A stretch of 64,000 nt of DNA from Gemmobacter caeni (GTDB taxonomy: Bacteria > Pseudomonadota > Alphaproteobacteria > Rhodobacterales > Rhodobacteraceae), in contig NZ_QBKP01000012.1 in assembly GCF_003054195.1 (NCBI RefSeq), positions 92,657 to 156,656 on the forward strand, read 5' to 3'. Below, piece after piece: positions 53,585 to 62,084 of this stretch. The notes under the pieces are model-generated. The model saw only the letters and a program-made list of their open reading frames with translations, was not told the DNA's origin and did no database searches. The position numbers were made by a program, and so were the translations under genes. How positions within the stretch are numbered: position 1 is the stretch's first letter; every line of letters begins with the position of its first letter.

Positions 53585-55365
53585 TGCACATACAGGGGCT
53601 GGTGCGCCGGCGTCTTGCGATCCTGTCGCGGCTGGGCTTCCGCTTGATGGTGATGTTCGGCATCGTACTGATGCCTCTCGCCATCCTGAGCTATGTACAG
53701 ATCCGCCAGTACCAGCGCGAGGCCGCAGCGCGAACCGAGGCCGCCGTCATGGGGCAGACCATGCAGGCGGCGGTGCCGACGGTGGAGCGGATCATGCGGG
53801 GCCAGGGCGCGGTTGCCGGTCTGGCCGTTGCCCTGCCGACGATGCTGAAAGATCCGGCGGACTGCCGGGCCGTCATGCAGCGCTTTCTGGAGCTTGAGGA
53901 GAACCGTATCTACACCTTCGCGGGGTTCATCGACCTCAATCTTCAGGTGAGTTGTTCGCCACAGGGCGATCGCGACATGAGCTTCCGGCAGGATCTGCGC
54001 GATGCGATGAAGCTGGACAAGCCGACCATGCGGCTGCGGACCCATGGCTCGATCAGCAATACCAGCGTGCTGGTGTTCCTGCATCCCGTGCATGATGCCG
54101 ACAACAAGGTGATCGGGCTTGCCGCCCTGTCGCTGCCGCATCAGGTGGTGCGGTATGAGTCGCTGGGCGAGCGGGCCTTCAGTGCCGGTTCCGAGCCCAA
54201 CGCCCTGATGACGTTCGACGCCGATGGCGAGATTCTGACCTCCAGCCTGTCGCTGGATCAGGCCAAAACCATGCTGCCGGTCTCTGTTCCGCTGTCGGAT
54301 CTGGCTGACGGCCTGCCGCACAGCTTTTCCGGCAGCGCGATGTCGGGGCGGCAAAGCGTGTTTGCGGTTGTTCCTATCGCCGAAGGCAGTCTATTCCTTC
54401 TCGGCAACTGGCCGGTGACCGTGACCGATGCGATGATCGTTGAAACCTCGATTCCGATTGTGGTGTTCCCCGCGCTGATGTGGCTGGCCAGCCTTCTGGT
54501 GGCGCAACTTGCCGCCGAGCATCAGGTGCTGCGCCATATCCGCACCCTGCGCGATTCCATCGTAGCTTTCGCCGACGGCAACCGCCGCCTGCCGGAGCTT
54601 GATCTGCACGGTGCCCCCAGCGAGTTGCGCCGGGTGGGTATCGCGGTCGAGCGCATGATGGAAAGCGTGGTGCATGATGAGGCCGAACTGGAGGACATGG
54701 TTCACCAGAAGGAGGTCCTGCTGCGCGAGGTGCATCACCGGGTGAAGAACAACCTTCAGCTGATCGCCTCGATCATCAACATGCAGATCCGCAAGGCCCG
54801 CAGCGCCGAAAGCAAGGGATTGCTGCGCGGTTTGCAGGACAGGGTGATGAGCCTCGCGACCATTCACCGTGAATTGTATCAGACCAGCGGGCTGACGGAT
54901 ATTCGCGCCGATGAACTGCTGCAAAGCATCGTGACGCAGATCATGAAAATGGCAGGCCGGCCGGGCGAGCCGCTGAAGGTCACGACGAATTTCGCCGATA
55001 TCCGTCTGACCCCGGATCAGGCCGTTCCCCTGTCGCTGCTGGTGACCGAGGCGTTGACCAATGCGCTGAAATACGCTTCCGCCCCCTCGGGGCAACGGCC
55101 CGAACTGCGTGTGGCTCTGCGTCGTGATGCCGACTCGCGTGCGGAGGTCGAGATCGTCAACAGCGTCGCACCCGAGGCCCTGCGCGCGCCGCCGTCGCCG
55201 GACAGCGCCGCGGAAAGCACGGGGCTGGGCGAAGCCCTGCTGTCAGCCTTTGCCGCCCAGCTTGGTACGCGGGTGGAGGTTGAGCATGGCGAGACGGAGT
55301 TTGCCCTGCGCTTTGCCTTTTCCCCGAATGCGCTTGCCGAAGCGGAAGAACGTGCAGTGGTCTGA
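53581..55365 (+). CDS. Membrane sensor histidine kinase, HWE/HisKA_2 type (PhyK-like)
   Basis: A 594-residue kinase. Two membrane helices (about 18-42 and 285-310) enclose an extracytoplasmic sensor of some 240 residues; a HAMP-like stretch follows. The HisKA_2 phosphoacceptor is in EVLLREVHHRVKNNLQLIASIINMQ near residue 385. The ATPase has LVTEALTNALKYA (N-box) and GLGEALLSAFAAQLG. Kinases of this class next to ecfG phosphorylate PhyR. Coupled to ecfG by an ATGA overlap. The sensed signal is unknown. Confidence 0.93.
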   Translation: MMHIQGLVRRRLAILSRLGFRLMVMFGIVLMPLAILSYVQIRQYQREAAARTEAAVMGQTMQAAVPTVERIMRGQGAVAGLAVALPTMLKDPADCRAVMQRFLELEENRIYTFAGFIDLNLQVSCSPQGDRDMSFRQDLRDAMKLDKPTMRLRTHGSISNTSVLVFLHPVHDADNKVIGLAALSLPHQVVRYESLGERAFSAGSEPNALMTFDADGEILTSSLSLDQAKTMLPVSVPLSDLADGLPHSFSGSAMSGRQSVFAVVPIAEGSLFLLGNWPVTVTDAMIVETSIPIVVFPALMWLASLLVAQLAAEHQVLRHIRTLRDSIVAFADGNRRLPELDLHGAPSELRRVGIAVERMMESVVHDEAELEDMVHQKEVLLREVHHRVKNNLQLIASIINMQIRKARSAESKGLLRGLQDRVMSLATIHRELYQTSGLTDIRADELLQSIVTQIMKMAGRPGEPLKVTTNFADIRLTPDQAVPLSLLVTEALTNALKYASAPSGQRPELRVALRRDADSRAEVEIVNSVAPEALRAPPSPDSAAESTGLGEALLSAFAAQLGTRVEVEHGETEFALRFAFSPNALAEAEERAVV

Positions 55366-55372
55366 AAAGCGG

Positions 55373-55403
55373 CTGACCGGGGGCCTTGCCGTTGCCCGGT
55401 CAG
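55373..55403. terminator. Hairpin between convergent kinase and unknown gene
   Basis: CTGACCGGG (55373-55381) pairs perfectly with CCCGGTCAG (55395-55403); the right arm covers the stop of the minus-strand gene. No T-run on either side, so termination is likely but not certain. Confidence 0.5.
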
Positions 55404-55762
55404 TTGCTGCCGAGCTGCCGCAACGAGATGCGCGCCTGTTCAACCTCGGCCCGCAGGCTGCGCAGAAGCGGGGCCAGTTCCGGTTCGATCCGAACTTCCG
55501 CCAGCGCGATGTCGAAAAGCCGCAACAACTCGGTTTCGCGGGCCACCAGTTGTGCCGCATTCGAAGGTGCGGCGGCAGGCTTGCGGCGGCGCGGGCGATC
55601 ATTGCGACTAAGACGGCTGCGCAGGGTCATCGCCGCACGACGGCGGCGCACGAGAACACTGTATAGCAGCGGCGTGGGTGAGCGTGCCTGCATTTCCTCC
55701 ATCTCATCGAGGCTTGTTTCAAACTCGATCAGCAAGGCTACAAGGGCACGTCTTAAAGGCAT
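55400..55762 (-). CDS. Small protein of unknown function in the stress locus
   Basis: A 120-residue, mainly helical protein with a basic centre (RRRRAAMTLRSRLSRNDRPRRRKP) between two amphipathic helices (LVALLIEFETSLDEMEEMQ and ETELLRLFDIALAEVRIEPELAPLLRSLRAEVEQARISL). I do not recognise a family. It is preferred over plus-strand frames because it ends exactly at a convergent hairpin, has GGGA before the ATG and a possible EcfG promoter at 55819-55843. The acidic and basic segments suggest nucleic acid or protein binding, not more. Confidence 0.55.
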   Translation of the reverse strand: MPLRRALVALLIEFETSLDEMEEMQARSPTPLLYSVLVRRRRAAMTLRSRLSRNDRPRRRKPAAAPSNAAQLVARETELLRLFDIALAEVRIEPELAPLLRSLRAEVEQARISLRQLGSN

Positions 55763-55818
55763 GGTAATCCCGTTCTGGTCGTTCAGGCCGGTTCTGAAGC
55801 AGAGAATGTCATCATGAA

Positions 55819-55843
55819 AACCTCAACGCGGCAGGTCGGTTCC
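55819..55843 (-). promoter_or_regulatory. Possible EcfG-type promoter
   Basis: On the minus strand: GGAAC (55839-55843), 16 bases, GGTT (55819-55822), 57 bases before the unknown gene. The first base of the -10 differs from CGTT, so the match is weaker than the other sites of this locus. Confidence 0.45.
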
Positions 55844-55932
55844 ATACAAGCGAACGGGTTGTGACAAAAGTGTCAAGAAACTTGTGACTTTTGGGGGCGA
55901 AACGGGCACTTCCTGCGGGGATGCGCCGTGAT

Positions 55933-55957
55933 GGAACCGGATTGCCCCTGTCGCGTT
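55933..55957 (+). promoter_or_regulatory. EcfG-type promoter of the DUF1328 gene
   Basis: GGAAC (55933-55937), 16 bases, CGTT (55954-55957): an exact match to the EcfG consensus, 50 bases before the start of the small membrane protein gene. Confidence 0.85.
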
Positions 55958-56007
55958 GATCTGTCGGAAGCGCCGAAAGGCGGAAACCGGACACACAGGA
56001 GAAGATC

Positions 56008-56181
56008 ATGCTTGGTTGGGCACTTACCTTTCTGATTGTTGCATTGATCGCCGCGGCGCTGGGTTTTGGCGGCATCGCGGGTGCATCGGCCGGGATCGCC
56101 AAGATCCTTTTCATCGTCTTCATCATCCTCTTCGTCGTGGCGATGATCGCCCGTGCGCTGCGGGGGCGTCCGCCGGTCTGA
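56008..56181 (+). CDS. DUF1328 (YtjA-like) small membrane protein
   Basis: A 57-residue protein with two hydrophobic helices and the family pattern [20 protein letters not shown], then [23 protein letters not shown] and a basic tail. Function unknown; DUF1328 genes are often stress-induced in alphaproteobacteria. AGGAGAAG before ATG 56008 is a strong ribosome binding site, and an EcfG promoter lies upstream. Found by direct reading. Confidence 0.9.
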   Translation: MLGWALTFLIVALIAAALGFGGIAGASAGIAKILFIVFIILFVVAMIARALRGRPPV

Positions 56182-56229
56182 GGACGGGCCAGCTGCGCTG
56201 AGGGGCATGTTTGAACCTTCGACAAGACT

Positions 56230-56263
56230 AGGGGCCGCATGATGTCATGCGGCCCCTGGTCAT
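56230..56263. terminator. Terminator between DUF1328 gene and mpg
   Basis: AGGGGCCGCAT and ATGCGGCCCCT form a perfect 11-base stem (56230-56240 and 56247-56257) around GATGTC, with GGTCATTTT following on the plus strand. It separates two convergent genes. Confidence 0.75.
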
Positions 56264-56276
56264 TTTGAAAAACAGG

Positions 56277-56831
56277 TCATTCCGGAAACGGGCGGCTGAG
56301 CGAGGCAGAGCCGCGTAAGCCAAAGCGCCAAGGTCTTTCCTTCGCCCGACTGATACCAATGCGCGGACCTGCCACCACCTCACCGGGCGGATTCTCGGGA
56401 AGGATGGAGAATTCCGGGTGATCGAACGGCTTGCCATTCAGTGCGGGGCCAATCCCCAGGGCCCGACCCAGGCGCCCCGGCCCCGCTGCCAGCCGGGCAT
56501 CCGGCACGTCGCCACGTCTCTGCCGCATCTCCTCCAGCCCGTCCTGCGGTTCGATGGCGCGCAACAACACGGCAGTCCCCTCCATACAGACCACATTCAG
56601 GCACCAGTGAATGCCGTAGCTGCGGTAGACATAGGCATGTCCCGCAGGCCCGAACATCGCCGCATTGCGCGGTGTCCGGCCCCTGAAACTGTGCGAAGCC
56701 GGATCATCGTGTGTATAGGCCTCGGTCTCGCAGATCATGCCCCGACACCTCCCGATGATCAGACGGCAGCCGATCAGCCGTCGCGCCACTTCTGGCGCTG
56801 GGAGTGCAAAATCACCGGGACGGAAGGTCAT
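56277..56831 (-). CDS. mpg: 3-methyladenine DNA glycosylase (AAG/Mpg family)
   Basis: A 184-residue glycosylase that removes alkylated purines. The family pattern is clear: VARRLIGCRL, GMICETEAYTHDDPASHSFRGRTPRNAAMFGPAGHAYVYRSYGIHWCLNVVC (catalytic Glu in CETEAY, base-flipping Tyr in VYRSYG) and GPGRLGRALGI. ATG 56831 begins at the homologous N-terminus; longer frames are shadows. It overlaps the end of the phosphotransferase gene by 20 bases. Confidence 0.93.
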   Translation of the reverse strand: MTFRPGDFALPAPEVARRLIGCRLIIGRCRGMICETEAYTHDDPASHSFRGRTPRNAAMFGPAGHAYVYRSYGIHWCLNVVCMEGTAVLLRAIEPQDGLEEMRQRRGDVPDARLAAGPGRLGRALGIGPALNGKPFDHPEFSILPENPPGEVVAGPRIGISRAKERPWRFGLRGSASLSRPFPE

Positions 56832-57666
56832 GGCGTTTGCCGAGAAAGGCCTGACACTCCAGATCGAAGGCCAGGGCATAGCCGGGATGATCATGTCCGG
56901 CCCGCAATGCGCAATGCGCCGCGATGCGCCAATGCAGAAGCGGTGCGAGCCGGTCGTAGCGGGCAAGCACACCGGCATCCGCATATCCTTCGCGAAAGGC
57001 GGCCACTTCCGCAGTGGACAGGGGATACCCGCGGTAAAGATGCTGCATGCCCGGTGAAAGGAACAAGGCAACATCGTCAACCGGGTCGCCCAGGGCCGGA
57101 CATTGCCAGTCGATCAAAAGGGCGTTTCCGCCCCGCACGAGGATGTTCCCGGCCACAGGGTCGCCATGCAGCAGGCGGGCGGGGGCTGGTTCTGTTACGG
57201 CCACTTCCGGCAGGGGCGGTAGGTTTCGTAGTCGTGGCCATTGGCGCAGTTCCGCCAGCAGCGCCACACTGCCCGAAGCTGTTCGGCGCAGGGAAAGCTG
57301 CGGGGCCGGGGTTGCATGGAGCCGTGCCAGCAGAGCACCTACCCCGGCCGCACCGCTTTGCCATGTCTGCCCCACGGCAAAGCGGTATGCCAGCCAGTCA
57401 GCGCCACCTGCGACCGGCGTCGGGGCGAGGCCCGTCCCGCGCAACGCCTCCAGCATCGCATATTCGATGGTGGCGTCGTTCGGAAACAGCGGAGAGGCCG
57501 CCGCTGGGCGGTGCTGTTTGACCACCAGAGCGCCGACACGCCAGACCCGGTTGACCCGCCCGCCTTCCAGAGGATGCCATTTCTGCCCGACCAAAGCCGG
57601 TAGCACCGCGCAGATATGCGCGGCCTCGGGTGGGGCAACAGGGGCCGAAGCAGGCAGGACGTTCAT
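56812..57666 (-). CDS. Aminoglycoside phosphotransferase / choline kinase family protein
   Basis: A 284-residue kinase-fold protein. Catalytic loop ARLLHGDPVAGNILVRG (H-G-D-x-x-x-x-N) near residue 170 and the metal-binding LIDWQCPALGDPVDDVALFL follow the APH/choline-kinase pattern. The N-terminal lobe (LEGGRVNRVWRVGALVVKQH) contains the ATP-contacting Lys. Substrate could be a small alcohol or thiamine; THI kinases have this shape. ATG 57666 is chosen, but an ATG at 57714 overlapping the flgD stop is possible. Confidence 0.75.
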   Translation of the reverse strand: MNVLPASAPVAPPEAAHICAVLPALVGQKWHPLEGGRVNRVWRVGALVVKQHRPAAASPLFPNDATIEYAMLEALRGTGLAPTPVAGGADWLAYRFAVGQTWQSGAAGVGALLARLHATPAPQLSLRRTASGSVALLAELRQWPRLRNLPPLPEVAVTEPAPARLLHGDPVAGNILVRGGNALLIDWQCPALGDPVDDVALFLSPGMQHLYRGYPLSTAEVAAFREGYADAGVLARYDRLAPLLHWRIAAHCALRAGHDHPGYALAFDLECQAFLGKRHDLPSR

Positions 57667-57710
57667 GGCGCGCGAAGCTAGGGCGCAATCGCCTGGCAGG
57701 CAAGACGGTG

Positions 57711-58358
57711 TCATTCACGCAGGGCCGTCACCGCACTGACCGGAATTTCGGCGCCTCCGGCCATCATCAGCATCAACCCCTCAGTGCCCCCCCTAACCTC
57801 GAGAATGCGGCCATACACCTCGACCGGAGAGGGCTCGAGCCGGGTTTCGCCCTGATAGTTTTCAAGTGAGACATCATATGTCCCGTCCGGAAGTGGCGCA
57901 CCTTCCACATCAACTGGCGTCCAGTCCAGTTCGGTCGTGTCGGGCGCCAGATCGACACGGTTCACCACGGTGCCATCCGCATCCATGACAACCAGAACCA
58001 CACGATCCGCGCCACGCGCGGGATTCGGTGCGAGCGATACCGGCGCCCCCGCCGCGACCTGCATCGGCATTTCGGCACGGGCTTCATGGCCCACCCACCC
58101 CGACATTTGCGCCATACCCAGCAGTCCGAACTGGGCCTGCATGGTTTCGAGCAACTGGTTGGTCCTGGTCTGCTGTTCCACACCCGAGAAGGTGGCGAGT
58201 TGTACCGCATAATCCCCGCTGTCGATCGGGTTCAGCGGGTCCTGATTTTTCATCTGTGTGGTCAGCATCTTCAGGAAAGTATCGAAATCTGAACTGAGGC
58301 TGCTGCCGGACGGAACGCTCCGCGCGGAGGTTCCGGTACCGGTTTGGGTAATCTCCAT
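57711..58358 (-). CDS. flgD: FlgD, flagellar hook-capping protein
   Basis: A 215-residue FlgD. N-terminal SSDFDTFLKMLTTQMKNQDPLNPIDSGDYAVQLATFSGVEQQTRTNQLLETM is the conserved capping domain; the C-terminal part carries the FlgD Ig-like/tudor fold (LPDGTYDVSLENYQGE). It caps the growing hook while FlgE is added. AAAGGA six bases before ATG 58358 decides the start against the GTG 15 bases upstream. Downstream of fliK and probably co-transcribed. Confidence 0.93.
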   Translation of the reverse strand: MEITQTGTGTSARSVPSGSSLSSDFDTFLKMLTTQMKNQDPLNPIDSGDYAVQLATFSGVEQQTRTNQLLETMQAQFGLLGMAQMSGWVGHEARAEMPMQVAAGAPVSLAPNPARGADRVVLVVMDADGTVVNRVDLAPDTTELDWTPVDVEGAPLPDGTYDVSLENYQGETRLEPSPVEVYGRILEVRGGTEGLMLMMAGGAEIPVSAVTALRE

Positions 58359-58369
58359 GTTCCGTCCTT

Positions 58370-59887
58370 TCACAATCTGAGGTCGAGACCCTTGCCGGGT
58401 GACCGGAGCAAGGCAGGTGGCGCGGCAGATTCCGGTTCCGAAACAACCGGATGGGAAACGCCCGGTTCATTCGCCGGATGATCTGACCGGGCGTTGGGCT
58501 GGTCCTGGGTCCAATGGCCGAACTGCATTTCGGCCTGTCGAAAACCGGCCGCCCTGAACTCGGCCAACAGCTGTTCGCCGTTGCGGCGCAAAAGCTCCAG
58601 AGTGTCTGGTTGTTCCGCCCGGATTTGCGCCAGGATGCGGTCGCCCTCACTGTGCAATGTCAGTTTCAAATGACCCAGCTCTTCGGGTGCCAGCGACAAC
58701 ATGATCCCCTTCCCTCCGCCCGCGTCGTCCAGTTCTGTCTGTGGCGATATGGCCCCATCCGGTGAAGCCAGTGCGGGCGACAGATGGGGCAGAGCAAGCT
58801 GTCGGTGCGGGCGTGGTGGGGAGTCCGGCAGTATCACATCCCGGGCATCGGAGTGGGTGCGATCCGGTAAGGAAGGGATGCGCAAAATATCCGGTTCTGC
58901 GGCGGGTTCTTGCAGGTTCTGATGCGCGGTCCCATCCTTCTTGGCCAGTTCATCCGGCGTAACACTGTCGAGCAAAGTATTGGCCTGTTGGGTCAGGCCA
59001 TCCGCAGGAGGAGCGTTTCCTTGCAACTTTTCCGGTACTTCTCTCAGCGCCAGACGAAGCTGAGGAAGATGTTCTTTCAGGGAAATCAGGTGCTTCTGAA
59101 GGGGAGGTAAAGTCTGTGGTGCATCTTTCGACGGTGTCTTCAAAGGCAGGCACGGTTTGACGGGCTGCGCCGAACCTGCTTCTGAAGCGGCATCCTGAAA
59201 CGAACGTGTGGCCATCTGCTGCGGTTCGGGCAGATCGGGCGGCAGATGGCGCGGGATCGCTTGACCCGTGCGCGCCTCAGCATCAGCCCTCATAAGCAGC
59301 GGCGGGGAAGCATCATCGGGCAGACTGGCAGACGGAGCTGGCTTCGCCACATGAGACAGATTTTCGTGCGAACTCCGTTTGAGAGCGCCCGAGGCAGGGG
59401 GTGTTTCAAAGGGGCTATCCTCTGTGGCTTCTTCTGCGGCGGTGGGGTCCGTCGCATCGACAGGCTCAGGCCCTGCGGGCTGGCTCGTATGAAGAAAGTC
59501 CACATAAGCCATGGGTGGCAGGTTTGATATTTCCTCCGTCACCTGAACGTCGAAATCCGGTGCTTCAGAAGAGGCTCCGACTCGGCGCTGCGCATAAGCA
59601 GGGGTCGAATCATCATGCGATTCTGAGCCCGTGACCTCTGGCTTTGCTGCGGTGGCGTCGGGAAGGTGCGATTCCGGACGAAGTTGTGCAACCGGAGGCG
59701 GGCCGTCGGGGCAGACCGGCCCGGCTGTGACAGTCGCTTCTGCGGCTGACACAGGCTGCCGCTCTTTATTTGTCGGCCTGTTCAAGACCTCCAGAAGCGA
59801 TGCAAAGGCAATCTCTGCCCCCTCGGCGTCGCGGGGGTAGCCCATTCGCAGGGGCACAACTCCGGGCAAGGAAAGGGGAGGAATCAC
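58370..59887 (-). CDS. fliK: FliK, flagellar hook-length control protein
   Basis: A 505-residue protein with a long, low-complexity Pro/Glu/Ser-rich N-terminal ruler region and a conserved C-terminal domain (MLSLAPEELGHLKLTLHSEGDRILAQIRAEQPDTLELLRRNGEQLLAEFRAAGF, about 405-460) that switches export specificity at the secretion gate. Start GTG 59887 has GAGG upstream; ATG 59845 lacks a ribosome binding site. Its end overlaps the upstream limit of flgD, the usual partner. Confidence 0.9.
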   Translation of the reverse strand: MIPPLSLPGVVPLRMGYPRDAEGAEIAFASLLEVLNRPTNKERQPVSAAEATVTAGPVCPDGPPPVAQLRPESHLPDATAAKPEVTGSESHDDSTPAYAQRRVGASSEAPDFDVQVTEEISNLPPMAYVDFLHTSQPAGPEPVDATDPTAAEEATEDSPFETPPASGALKRSSHENLSHVAKPAPSASLPDDASPPLLMRADAEARTGQAIPRHLPPDLPEPQQMATRSFQDAASEAGSAQPVKPCLPLKTPSKDAPQTLPPLQKHLISLKEHLPQLRLALREVPEKLQGNAPPADGLTQQANTLLDSVTPDELAKKDGTAHQNLQEPAAEPDILRIPSLPDRTHSDARDVILPDSPPRPHRQLALPHLSPALASPDGAISPQTELDDAGGGKGIMLSLAPEELGHLKLTLHSEGDRILAQIRAEQPDTLELLRRNGEQLLAEFRAAGFRQAEMQFGHWTQDQPNARSDHPANEPGVSHPVVSEPESAAPPALLRSPGKGLDLRL

Positions 59888-59993
59888 CGGGGCCTCACGT
59901 TTTCGATCTATCTCCGGTTATTGCCGCAACGAGTTACCGGATGTTTACCGGCAGGCCGCAGCCTTGGGGAAAATCCAACACAAGGAGAAGCGG

Positions 59994-60278
59994 ATGACAG
60001 ATCTCACGATCCGGGCCGGTGTCGTGCGGCCCGGACTTGCCCCTGAAGCGCGATTGCAGGCACGCGCGGCTGATCTCGAATCGGCTTTTCTTTCAGAAAT
60101 GTTGGGCTTTTCGGGCCTTCTTGCCACCGAATCGGCATTTGGTGGCGGGGCGGGTGAGGCGCAGTTTGCCTCGTTCCTGCGAGACGAATACGCGCGCAAA
60201 CTTGTTGCCCGCGGCGGGCTCCGGCTCGGGCAGGCTTTTGTAGATGCCATGCGGCGGGGGGTGGACAATGGCGAATGA
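59994..60278 (+). CDS. Flagellar rod-binding protein (FlgJ N-domain type)
   Basis: A 94-residue protein with the rod-binding domain of FlgJ (LQARAADLESAFLSEMLGFSG; FASFLRDEYARKLVARGGLRLGQAFVDAMRRG) and no muramidase domain, as usual in alphaproteobacteria. It assists assembly of the rod proteins in the periplasm. AAGGAG at 59982-59987 fixes ATG 59994. Divergent from fliK and overlapping the FlgN-like gene by 11 bases. Confidence 0.88.
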   Translation: MTDLTIRAGVVRPGLAPEARLQARAADLESAFLSEMLGFSGLLATESAFGGGAGEAQFASFLRDEYARKLVARGGLRLGQAFVDAMRRGVDNGE

Positions 60279-60606
60279 TGTGGCTTCCGATGTGCGACTG
60301 CGGCTGGAGGCGATCCGCCAGGCCCTGATTTCGGGAGACATCCTGTCGCTTGTCGAAGAGGAGGGGCAACTGCGGCAGGCATTGCAGGCTGCTGTGGGGC
60401 AGATCGCCCCTGCGGAGCGTGCAGAATTGCGCCGCCTCGCACACGAGAACGAAGCCCTGCTGCGGGCAACCCGACAGGGCATCCGCAGCGCCCTGCGGCG
60501 CATGGCCGAGATTCGTGACGCCAGGGTGGCCTTTGGCACCTATGACAGTGGCGGGCGCCGGAAGGTAATCCCGCATCGGCCCCCGGAGACGGACCGATCC
60601 TTCTGA
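60268..60606 (+). CDS. FlgN-like flagellar export chaperone (putative)
   Basis: A 112-residue, almost entirely helical protein (VRLRLEAIRQALISGDILSLVEEEGQLRQALQAAV; RRLAHENEALLRATRQGIRSALRRM), the heptad-rich pattern of FlgN chaperones that guard the hook-associated proteins. The C-terminal GTYDSGGRRKVI is typical of the alphaproteobacterial form. It overlaps the rod-binding gene and stands before flagellin, so a flagellar role is nearly certain; the exact client is inferred. Confidence 0.7.
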   Translation: MANDVASDVRLRLEAIRQALISGDILSLVEEEGQLRQALQAAVGQIAPAERAELRRLAHENEALLRATRQGIRSALRRMAEIRDARVAFGTYDSGGRRKVIPHRPPETDRSF

Positions 60607-60773
60607 ACTGCATCAAATGCCGGATATTGCAGCCCTCATGGACGGCCGGATTTAGCAAAGTGTTAGAGATTGGCGGGCATCAATCCAAGGGCATCCCGAA
60701 AGCGGATGGCACGGCAAGGCGCAAGCGGCCGTAGGGCGCAGAAGGCCGATCCCGCCGCCAGACGGCACTATGC

Positions 60774-60790
60774 CCGGCGCAAAGCGCCGG
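60774..60790 (+). promoter_or_regulatory. Hairpin in the flagellin leader
   Basis: CCGGCGC (60774-60780) and GCGCCGG (60784-60790) form a perfect 7-base stem with an AAA loop, directly before the flagellin ribosome binding site (AGGAAAGGA). In Caulobacter FlbT acts on the flagellin leader RNA; this stem is a candidate site, since flbT lies in the same cluster. Confidence 0.5.
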
Positions 60791-60808
60791 CTCAGGAAAG
60801 GAAAAGAC

Positions 60809-62014
60809 ATGTCGTCCATTCTGACCAATACCAGCGCAATGGTTGCTCTTCAGACCCTGAAGGGCATCAACAGCAACCTCAATCAGGTGCAATCGGAAAT
60901 CTCGACCGGGAAATCGGTTTCCACCGCCCGCGACAATGCGGCCGTCTGGGCGATTTCGAAGGTGATGGAATCCGATGTCGAGGGCTTCAAGGGCATCAGC
61001 GACAGCCTGGCGCTTGGCTCTTCCACCGTGGCTGTGGCGCGGGAAGCCGCTGAAACCGTGACGGATCTGCTGACCCAGATGAAAGGCAAGATCGTCGCGG
61101 CCCAGGAAGACAATGTTGACCGCACGAAAATCCAGACCGATATCGTTGCGTTGCGCGATCAGATCGCCTCGGTCGTCGGGGCGGCCCAGTTCAACGGCCT
61201 GAATCTTGTTGACGGGTCGCAGTCGACGGTCGATGTTCTGGCCTCGCTGGATCGTTCGGGCAGCGGCGTCAGCGCCTCCAGCATCACCGTCACTGCGCAA
61301 AATCTGTCTGCGGGCAACTATACGGCGAAGAACGTCTTTGGTACTTCAGACGGCGTTTCCGCGAATGGTGATACCGCCGGGTTCCAGCTCGACAACGGCA
61401 CCGGCACCGGCATGATCGAAATCGACGATTCCGGCGCGGCTTTCGCCGCAGGCGACAGTGTTTCTGTCACCATCGGCGGGAAGACCGCCACCTATACGGT
61501 GACGGCTGACGATGTCGGCGCGACGACGCCGTCTGATATGGTTGCGGTCGGTCTGAAGAATGCCATCGATAGTCTGGGGGTCAGCGGTCTGACGGTGGAT
61601 TATGACAGCGGCTCTCCCGGTCAGCTTGCGTTCACCAATGCCGGAACCAATGATCTGACGGTCAGCGCACAGTTCAAGAATGCTGGCTCGGGCGGGCTGT
61701 CGGCGCTGTCGTCGATTGACGTGTCGACCGCAGGCGGCGCGGCTGCGGCGCTGGGCAATATCGAAGGGATGATCCAGACATCGATCAATGCGGCGGCTGA
61801 TTTCGGTTCTGTGCAGAAACGGATCGACATTCAGGCGGGCTTCGTCGGCAGTCTGACGGATTCTCTGAAGACCGGGATCGGCAGCATGGTGGATGCGGAT
61901 ATGGAGGAGGCGTCGGCACGGCTTCAGGCCCTGCAGGTGCAGCAGCAGCTGGGCGTGCAGGCGCTGTCCATCGCCAATCAGTCGCCGCAGAGCATCCTGT
62001 CGCTGTTCCGCTGA
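60809..62014 (+). CDS. fliC: Flagellin
   Basis: A 401-residue flagellin. N-terminal D0/D1 (SSILTNTSAMVALQTLKGINSNLNQVQSEISTGKSVSTARDNAAVWAISKVMESD) and C-terminal D1/D0 (ADMEEASARLQALQVQQQLGVQALSIANQSPQSILSLFR) are well conserved; residues 150-310 form a variable surface domain rich in Thr, Ala and Gly. GGAAAGGA stands seven bases before ATG 60809. A leader hairpin upstream and a second hairpin downstream frame the gene. Confidence 0.95.
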   Translation: MSSILTNTSAMVALQTLKGINSNLNQVQSEISTGKSVSTARDNAAVWAISKVMESDVEGFKGISDSLALGSSTVAVAREAAETVTDLLTQMKGKIVAAQEDNVDRTKIQTDIVALRDQIASVVGAAQFNGLNLVDGSQSTVDVLASLDRSGSGVSASSITVTAQNLSAGNYTAKNVFGTSDGVSANGDTAGFQLDNGTGTGMIEIDDSGAAFAAGDSVSVTIGGKTATYTVTADDVGATTPSDMVAVGLKNAIDSLGVSGLTVDYDSGSPGQLAFTNAGTNDLTVSAQFKNAGSGGLSALSSIDVSTAGGAAAALGNIEGMIQTSINAAADFGSVQKRIDIQAGFVGSLTDSLKTGIGSMVDADMEEASARLQALQVQQQLGVQALSIANQSPQSILSLFR

Positions 62015-62021
62015 CGACAGG

Positions 62022-62045
62022 GGCGGCGCGGAAAACCGCGCCGCC
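62022..62045 (+). terminator. Strong hairpin between flagellin and flaF
   Basis: GGCGGCGCGG (62022-62031) and CCGCGCCGCC (62036-62045) form a perfect 10-base stem around AAAA. There is no T-run, so it may be a 3' stability element that keeps flagellin message above that of flaF-flbT rather than a full terminator. Confidence 0.55.
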
Positions 62046-62084
62046 GCTTCCTGACATTACCCCGCACCGCCGAAAGGACACCCC

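Noticed and set aside
55386..55817. Plus-strand frame of 143 residues after the kinase gene
   Set aside because: It lacks a ribosome binding site and domain features; the minus-strand gene in the same place ends at a hairpin and has a better start.
60607..60773. Search for a sigma-28 or sigma-54 promoter before flagellin
   Set aside because: No convincing TAAA/GCCGATAA or TGGCAC/TTGC pair was seen, so no promoter is annotated.
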